The translations under genes were made by a program, and so were the position numbers. A model generated the notes under the pieces. The model ran no database searches. It had not been told where the DNA came from and saw only the letters and a list, made by a program, of their open reading frames with translations. Shown here piece after piece: positions 6,901 to 15,900 of a stretch of 17,574 nucleotides of DNA; the first letter of the stretch is position 1; the number at the start of each line of letters is the position of its first letter. Origin of the DNA: an uncultured Eubacterium sp. (GTDB lineage Bacteria > Bacillota > Clostridia > Lachnospirales > Lachnospiraceae); assembly GCA_910585745.1 (NCBI GenBank), contig CAJUFM010000064.1, positions 1-17,574 on the forward strand, written 5' to 3'.

Positions 6901-9900
6901 TTGTATTGTAGTCCTCTTTTTGTGTTCCGTCATATAATGTGACATTGGGTGTGGCAAATGTATATGCGCTTACTTTTCCAGCACGAATCACTTCTTTTTC
7001 TTCAATATCATCACTTTCCTCATCTTTCCAGCTATGCTTACTATCATCCTTACTAATTATATCCGCTGCCAGAAGATTCGCTATTGCTGCCCCTCTGCTG
7101 TGCCCTGTCACAACAATTTCAGGTTTAAATAAATTATTCTCACGGATATATTCAGATAACCGTTTGTATACCTGTTTTTCAGCCGATTTGAAACTGGCAT
7201 GGTTCATGATATCTTTATCGTAAAATTCTCCCGTTATCTCCATATTACCATACCATTCTACCCTGTCAGTCCCTCGGATAATAACATAGATCACTCCGCC
7301 CTTCACCGTATCTCTCCTGACAATAGAAAAACTGCAATTGTCTTTTGCTCCATCTGTATCAAGATCTTCCCCATAATTAACATACATATATTTATTATCA
7401 ATAACAAAATTATCCATTTCCAGCTTTTTTTCAAGTGACACGAAGCCTTTATTTTTGGGCTCAATTTCTTCATCCAGTTTGTCGCTCAAAAAATCAGTGT
7501 TTGTATCATATGAAAATCCATCTGAAAATTTTCCATTTTCTTTTATTACTGCTTTATATGCTAATGCGGAATATAGAGCACACTGTTCTGCTATTTTCTT
7601 ATTAAATCTGGCTGGTTTTTTGTATACAATTTCAACAAAATACAAAGGATACAAATGCCAGCACCCTGTTTTCTCATCCACTGCCCTAACATACATTCTA
7701 TACCCCTCTACAAGCCTATTGCTCTTAAAGTCCAATGTCACATGATTAGAAGAAAGTCCATTTTTAACTGCAACTTCCGAATAGATATTATCATTATCTC
7801 CTTTAATCACAATCGAAGCACTTGTGACATTTTCATTAAAGGCCAGATTAACCGTATTCCTATCATTATCATAGGAATTAATCTTCACTCTTTCATCATA
7901 AGCCATTGGCTTGGACAATTCAATTCCGTTCAATATGACAGATTTCAGCTCAAAATCACCCTCATAATCTTCATTTTCATCAGACATATAGGATGTATCA
8001 CTCTCCTTCACCATACGGATACTATCCATATAATCTCCACACTTTACCTTGTATTCTTCCTTCACATAATCCAGATGGCCGCTACACTTAGCGGTGAGCC
8101 GGAATCTTCTTTCTTCGTCCTCATTTACCTCCAGCCAGACCAGGCCATCCCCATCCGTGATGCCCCGTGTGGATAAATCTCCATACTGCATTTCCACATA
8201 GGCGCCCTTCAAACGCTCTCCAGAGGTGTTTGTCACAAGAATCTGGTAGTTTTTGGTTTCTTTGTCCGGATCGAGAAATCCATCATCTGTATTGGTATTG
8301 GTATTTTCGTCTGTCACAACAACCGGTTCGGAGTCACGTACCGCTATACTCACTGGAGCATCGAAGGGCTGTAATCTGCCCAGATATTTGGCATCTATAT
8401 GATATTGTCCTGGCTGATCCCCCCGGATATACCATTTTACAGACTGCTCAGACTGTCCTGGTATATCTTCCATCCGGACAGCCTCTGACTGATCCCCGTT
8501 TTTCATCCCTGCCAGACTGAGCCCAGTGGGAAGATTTAGTGTTGCCTTTCCATCTGTGATCACGAAATTCTCTTTTGCTTGATTTTGAATGCGTAGTTCT
8601 ACCTCAAACATCTGTTTTAGATACTCTCCCACTTCGTAGCTCACCAGGATCTGATCTCCGTAACCGCTGCCTATGTTTAATACTGTATATCCAATACTTC
8701 TCTTTCCGCTGTTCCCGCTTAAGTCGACATAGGTCCATTCTTTTTCTGATACATTAAACTCATAAGTTTTCGGCTTGGGCTCCCCACGCAGATAGGTTAT
8801 GACACAATATCTATAAGTGTACCAGTTGTCTGGATCTTCCAGATCTATTCCCAGTTCAAGCATCTCGCGTACATCCAGTTTACGATGAGATAATACTCCT
8901 GTTATCAGCTCCCGGGATTCTAATACAAAATTTACTTTTTTTACAGCTCCCGGATTAATCTTTATTTCCCGGTTTTCCGGAAGATGTCCTGATTGATACG
9001 CAGATATTTCATATCTCCCCGGATTTAATGCCAGTTCTAACTCTCCACCGGCATTACAGGAGTATACTTTGCCTTTTTTCTCTCCGGCCTTTTGGATATG
9101 TATCTGAGCATTTTCCAAGATCTGGCCATTGTCATCCTGAACACAGAGAGATACCCCTCCACTGCTTTTTGGACACACATCGACAGAAGAAGTGACAGAA
9201 TTTACATTTCCATCTGCATCCTTTACCGTCAGCTTTAATGTATAGTTCCCAGCCTCCGGATACGCATAGGTTACTCGTTCCCCCTCGGCAGTATCACCGT
9301 TTCCAAACTCCCAGTTCCATTCTACAACCGGTACATCTCCTCTGGATTCCGTACCGTCAAAAATCTCTTCTTTTCCCTCCCGCAAAGAGTAAGAAGCTGG
9401 AAGAATTGCTCTTAAATTATATATTTGGGGGAGGTCCTCTTCCTCTTCTTTTTCCTGCTCCCCTGGCTTTTCTGGCACAGGGGCGGTATGATCCTTTTTG
9501 TTTTCCACAAAATATCTATCGTAACTGTAGCTAAAACGATAATCACCGCTAACGCTTCCGTTCCAATCTTCCGCTATGATGCGAAATTCATAATCACCAT
9601 TTGCCAGCTCTTCATTTTCCCATGTAACAGTAATTTCTTTACTGGCATCCTGTATCTCTTCATTATAAATCTGCGTCCAAAAATCCTCGCCGCCAAGTTT
9701 ACGAAATTCCATCGCCACACCTTTTAAACGTCGGTTGTCCGCTACCAGTGTTCGGATCTTTGGATTTCGGCCCACCTTCTTTTTATTTACCGGCTCAACT
9801 CCATATACCTTCGGTTTTTCCCGGTCAGGAAGTACTCTTGTCGAAACCTCCTTTGAAAATTCACTCTGGTTCCCAGCCAGATCATTAACCCGAAGTTTAT

Positions 9901-12900
9901 AGAATACCTGCTGATTATCTTCTACATCCGTATCTATATAATTTAGAGCAGTGCTCTTCCCGTCAACACACTGATATGTACCATCCTTTCCCACCTTACG
10001 ATAGAGATCAAAGGAAGCAAAGCTTTCCTCTTGGGGACGTCTCCAGTTTACAACCACATAACCGTCCTTTGCACTGACACTGATATCCTTCATCGGTTCC
10101 GGCGCTTTGGTCAGTTTATAAAACGAACGAATTGCCTGGCCTTTTGTGTTTTTATTACCCTCACTGTCATATACGACTGCCTGAACATAAAATTCTCCAT
10201 CGTGCAATCCTTTTATATCCATTTCATAAGAATATGTATACTGTCTCATTCCCGAAGGCGCCTTTACGGATCCCGCTTTTTTCCAGGTTATCTTATCCCT
10301 GGAATAATGGAATTCAATCCTGTCCAGTTCGTTATTATCTTTGGCAGTTATCTCGATCGGGATCCTTTCACTAAAATATGACGGGACCGGATCAAACTTA
10401 ACAACATACGGAAGAATTGTGTCTTTTTTCGTAGTGATCTCCACTTTCTCCGAAAATTCTCCCTGGTTCCCAATATCATCATATCCTGCGACACGGAAGG
10501 TATATGTTGTTTCTGGCTCCAGTTCACGAATAAATACTCCCAGCGTATTTCTCTCTCTGGCAACTTCTTTGTATTTTCCATCTATCAACTGCTCTACAAC
10601 ATAACAGTCTATATCTTTATCAGACACCGCTTTCCATGTGAGGCGTACTTTATCTGAATATGCAGATACTTTGTCCCATTCAACTTTCTCAATTCCATGG
10701 TTATCTACTTCAAAATTTTGCGTAAATCCCTCACTGATATTTCCATTTCTATCTTCTGCCAATACCCGGAAGGTATATTCCCCATCCTCGAGTACTTCAG
10801 TATTAAATACACAACTACCAATACTTCCCGAAACTTCACAATCTCCAGCATCGTTCCATTTCCCATCATGGAAGTACTGAACTACCGCTGAGGTAACTCC
10901 AATATTATCAACTGCTTTCACTGTTAGTACGGTATTTTTGCATAGCCTTTTCTTATTTGCAGAAAATTCCAGCACCCTTGGTTTTTCCAGGTCTGCATCT
11001 ACCATAATGGTAAATCTCTGGCTTTCCTCACTAACCAGCTGATACGCATCCACCGCCTTTACAAAATAGGAATATGTTGTCTGGTGTGTCACATCCCGGT
11101 CTATGTAATACGTATTTTCCCGTCCGGTCAAAGTTTGGATCCTTGTAAACTCTTCTCCCTCTCTGGCACGATAGATCTCGTATTTCACACAGTTTGCAGT
11201 GTCCGATGCGTTCCACGACAATTCAACCAGCCCATTATTACTTTCAGCATTCAGACATTCTGGAGCCAGTGGTGGATCTGTGTCAAGCTTATAGGATACA
11301 ATCTTTTGTGCCATATTGTCATCTGCATCAAATACCGTTGCCCTTACCAGACATTGTTTGCTTTTAATCCTGCTGATATCCCAGGTATATTGTGAGGTAA
11401 GCGTAGAATAACTGCTGGTATTTTGACCAAGTAATACCGCATTGATGCCGCGCCATGTCTCTCCTTTATCGGTACTGTACTCAAATTTCACCCGGTTTCC
11501 CAGACTGTTTCCGACATTTTTATAATACACCTGAAGAACTTCGCTCTTTCCGCCAAGTTCTGAACCATCTCCCGGAGACATTTTCAAAATTTCCGGCATT
11601 TGTGCACTGCCACTGACAGCCTCGCTGAGTTCCGATTCATTTCCTGCCTCGTCGACGGCACTGACCTGATAACGATTTACCTCATCCGTGCTTCTGTTAA
11701 TATCCTTATATTCTCTGGCAGCAGCATCCACCTGAACCACAAATTCTCCATTTCGATAGATCCGGTATCCAGTAATCCCCACGTTATCTTTGGACTTTCT
11801 CCAGCCCATAGTCAAGGAAGAACCTGTCCTGGTAAACAAATTTACTCCTTCTGGTTTTGCCGGCGGTTCTATATCTGCCTCTGTCTCTGCTGCAAAAACA
11901 TCTGAAGACTCGGATATATTTCCACTTTCATCAACTGCGTATATTACATAATCGTATCCTTGAGCCGGCTTCAAACCTGTATCTGTAAAGTAGGTATCTT
12001 TTGTCTCTCCTACCTGCCTGCTTCCCCGGAAGATCTGATAAAAAACCGTACTCTCATTATCCTCTGAAGCCTCCCATTCCAAACTTATACTAACAGCCTC
12101 CTTCTCCTTTAATTGGATTCCCTGGACCTTCGGCGGAGCTTCTGAATCCTGTTCCAACAGTGTAAGTTTTTCACATAATTGTTCAACATCCTTAGAAAAA
12201 GAATAAAACTTATCCCTTTTCTTCGTAAGTACCAGTTCATTGAATCTGGAGGCGGCATGATTCATATTCACAGTCTGAACATACTCACGTCCAAGTCTTC
12301 CAGCCTTTCCACTCAATATAGTCTGGTGAGAACCACAAGGCAAAAAACAAGAACCTGTTACAGTTACATCCCCACTAATCTCAAGCTGGCCTGCACAAAG
12401 CTTGTTATTTGTATTGTTAGAGGCCATAATGAAATCACCCTTTACCCTGATCCTGTCATCGTCATGCTCCATGCACAGATAGCCATTGACACCAGTCTCG
12501 AAATTATGTTCTGTCACCAGCTTTCCTCTGTTTACTGATAGTTTTCCCCAGTTTTTCCGAAAAGAAACGGCACTTAGTTTGTGTCCATTCAGATCCATGT
12601 TCTGCTCACTAACCAAATCTCCAGCAATATTAACATCCTGAGTGAGCACATCTTGTCTATCACATTTTATATTCCCGCCAAATTTCCCCCCCTGAAGCTG
12701 GGAACAGGTTCCAATATACATATACTTTTCTTTATCAAATACGGTCCTCTGCCCTTTGTCCCTAATATCCCCATAGGCTCTGGCACTGGATACAAAATGC
12801 ACCTCTTTTTGTGACTCCGTAAAATCTACATTCATAAAACCACAATTAGAAAATGTCTCAAAATAGACTTTCTGTTCTTTTTCACCAGAAAAAATCACCT

Positions 12901-15900
12901 GATGATTCCCAGAAGCCCTAAAATTTTCATTTCTTCCAGAAGCATTTTTTTGATAAAAATCTCCCTTTAATTCCAGTTTTCCTGTGGTAAACTGCCCTTC
13001 TGGATCCCTTTTTGTCTGAATCACAAAATCCCTTCCAACTGAAACATGATCTTCTGGGTCTGTCATCACCAGCATCCCATTGCCAGAAGAAAAAGTCTCC
13101 TTGCCATCCCACTCCTGTATTTTCAGATCTCCGGAGACATTCAGTGTGCCCCCGTTTACTTTCACATCCCCTGCCCCAATATATAGGTTTCCATTCACCT
13201 CCAATTTATGTCCATTCAGATCCAGGTCGTCCATTACGATATACAGGTCGTCCTGAATCACCATATCTTCCTCCAGTCTCCATCCATAAGTTCCAGAACC
13301 CCTGCAGGAAACACGACAACCATTGCGCTCTAACTTTGTCGCCCGAACCGTTTCATTCTCAAAACAGATCCCCTCCTCGCTCTCATTCTCGATACGCAAT
13401 GTGCCAAAATGAGAATCCTTGGCAGAAAAATACACCCTCTGCATTTCATCTCCATTCAATATGACCACAAAAGAATCTGACGGAACAAAAGAATTGCTGT
13501 TTGAATACTGATTCTGGATAAAATCACCTTTCAGTTCCAGTACCCCTTTCTGCATCGGACAGCTGCCCGCAGTATTCACGTATAAATTTCCTTGAACAAC
13601 CGCCCTGTCTTCATCGTAAAACATCCGCAGGCCACTGGAATGCCCGGAACAATATTCCAGTTTCAAGTTATGACCGCAGATAAATTTTCCCCGGCTAATA
13701 TCCATAACAGCACCAGATATATAAACAGAACCATTGACCTGTAATGTATTCCCCTTAAGATCCATATTACTGGTTATCCTGAGATCGCCTTCCACTACCA
13801 TATCTCTGTTCATGACAAATCCAGCAGTGCAGGTTAAAAATCCCTTAACATGCAGCGGTTTCCCATATACAGTATATTCCTTGAATAAAACATCTCCCTC
13901 ATAGATGTTATCCTGAAATTCTGTGGTTGTAAAAGCACATAACTCACCCCTTGGAGCCCCCTTTTCCACAACTACCTTTCCCGTAACCGGCATACCATTT
14001 AGGAAAACTCCTTTTTCGCCTGTATTTCGCAAAATGAGATTGGCAATCCTGGAATTCCTGCTGTCGGCGGTCTCCATCTTTACCTGCTGCATATCATTTC
14101 CTGCCATGACCAAAGTAAATCCTCCGCTGGTAGCCAGATTCAATTTCGTTCCCACCGCCTTTTGTGACAGGTTTCCACAGACGGTCAGTTCTCCGTCTGT
14201 CAAAAGTGTATCATGATCCAAAAAAGACGCCATCGTAAAATCTCCTTCTACGACGATCTTATCCCCGGGCTCCTGCATGGAAAGAGTTCCCCAGCTTCCT
14301 TTCATGCTGTTATCATCTGTTGATCCGTCACCTATCAGATAATCGCCTTTTACCACCAGCCTGCCATTATTTATTTTTACCCTTCCGCCTTTTTGAATGA
14401 AATCTCCATTTATAATTAATTCTTTTCCCTGCAGATCCAGAGTTCCGGACACCAAAACAAGATCACCCTGTCGGACTTCATCTTTCTGCAGAGTCCATCC
14501 TGTCTCTCCCTCCATACCTGTGAGATAAATATTTTGATTGGTATTAAGATATAGACAATGAATTCCCTTTTCCGAGTACACTCCCTCTTCACTGGGATTT
14601 TGAATCTCCACATAGGAAAAACAGGATTTATCCGTGGCAAAATTCACTGTCTGACGCTGCTCTCCACTAAAAACCACCCTATGGCCGCCTGTCGCCACAA
14701 ATCCATCATCATTATACGTCTTTTCTTGAATAAAATCCCCTTTTATCTCCAGCACCCCGGCATTTATCTGCCGCGGACAATATCGGGAACGGACATATAC
14801 ATTTCCCTTTACCAGTATATAATCCTCCGGATTCACCATTACTAAATGACTGGTTCCTGAGTCTGTCTTTTCCAAAGTAAGATTTCCATCACAAATACAG
14901 CTTCCCTTTGCTGCCTGAAGCGATCCGTTTAAAATAACTATGTCCTCTGTTACTGATAACTCCATTTTTCCCAAACTCAGAGATCCACTTTCTATGTATA
15001 GTTTTCCATTTACCTGGAGTTTCCGGGAAAGAGACACATTACTTCTGATCCTGATATCTCCTGTAATGGATGACAGACCATTAATCTTTCCTCCATTGTT
15101 TGCCAGGATATCACCCCGGTATTCACCCTCTGCAAATGTAGTCGTCGGATTTATCAGCAGATAACCTTTTGCTCTGCCTCCCTGCTGATCCACATTGCCC
15201 GTCACAGGAACATTCTTTTCAAATACAATTCCCTCATTCCTTTTATTTTCCATCCGGACATTGGCGATCCTCATGTTATAAAAGGATGGATCCGATAAAT
15301 TAACCCTTTGCTCTTCTGATCCATCCAATACTAAAAGATGGGTTCCGGTAGTTACCAGATTATCTGCCGCCTTATATTTTACTGCTCCAAAATCTCCTTT
15401 TACGGAAAGTACACCTGCCGTCAGCTTTCCATTGTGAGAATAGATCGATCCCATGGCAAAAGAACCGTTTACCACCACCCGGTCATCCTCATGATTCATC
15501 AGAAGAGTTCCAAGACTTTTATCATAATCCGTCCCACCATCTTTTTTGACTTCTGACTGAATCCGGTAGTCCCCATCTACCAGTAATTCTCCATTATTCA
15601 CATTTACTGTTCCCGCCGATTGTATAAGATTTCCTTTTACATGCAATGTATATCCATTTAGATTCAACTCATCCGATATGAGATATAAATCTCCCTCATA
15701 CACCTCATCCTTTGTCAGTTTCCATCCAAATTCCCCCTTCTGATCTGTAGTAACTTTATGTCCGTTCCGATTCATCGTAACACAATTTATTCCATTCGGT
15801 GCATAAACCCCTTCTACATTGGTATTTTCAATCTCCACATGATTAAAATAAGAGCTGTCATCAGCAAAACGCACTGTCTGCTTCTTTTCTCCGGAAAATT

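Noticed and set aside
7655..8176. Plus-strand open frame of 173 codons rich in Ile and His
   Set aside because: It is the complement of Asp/Asn/Tyr-rich coding in the giant gene. Many short open plus-strand frames follow from that codon composition.
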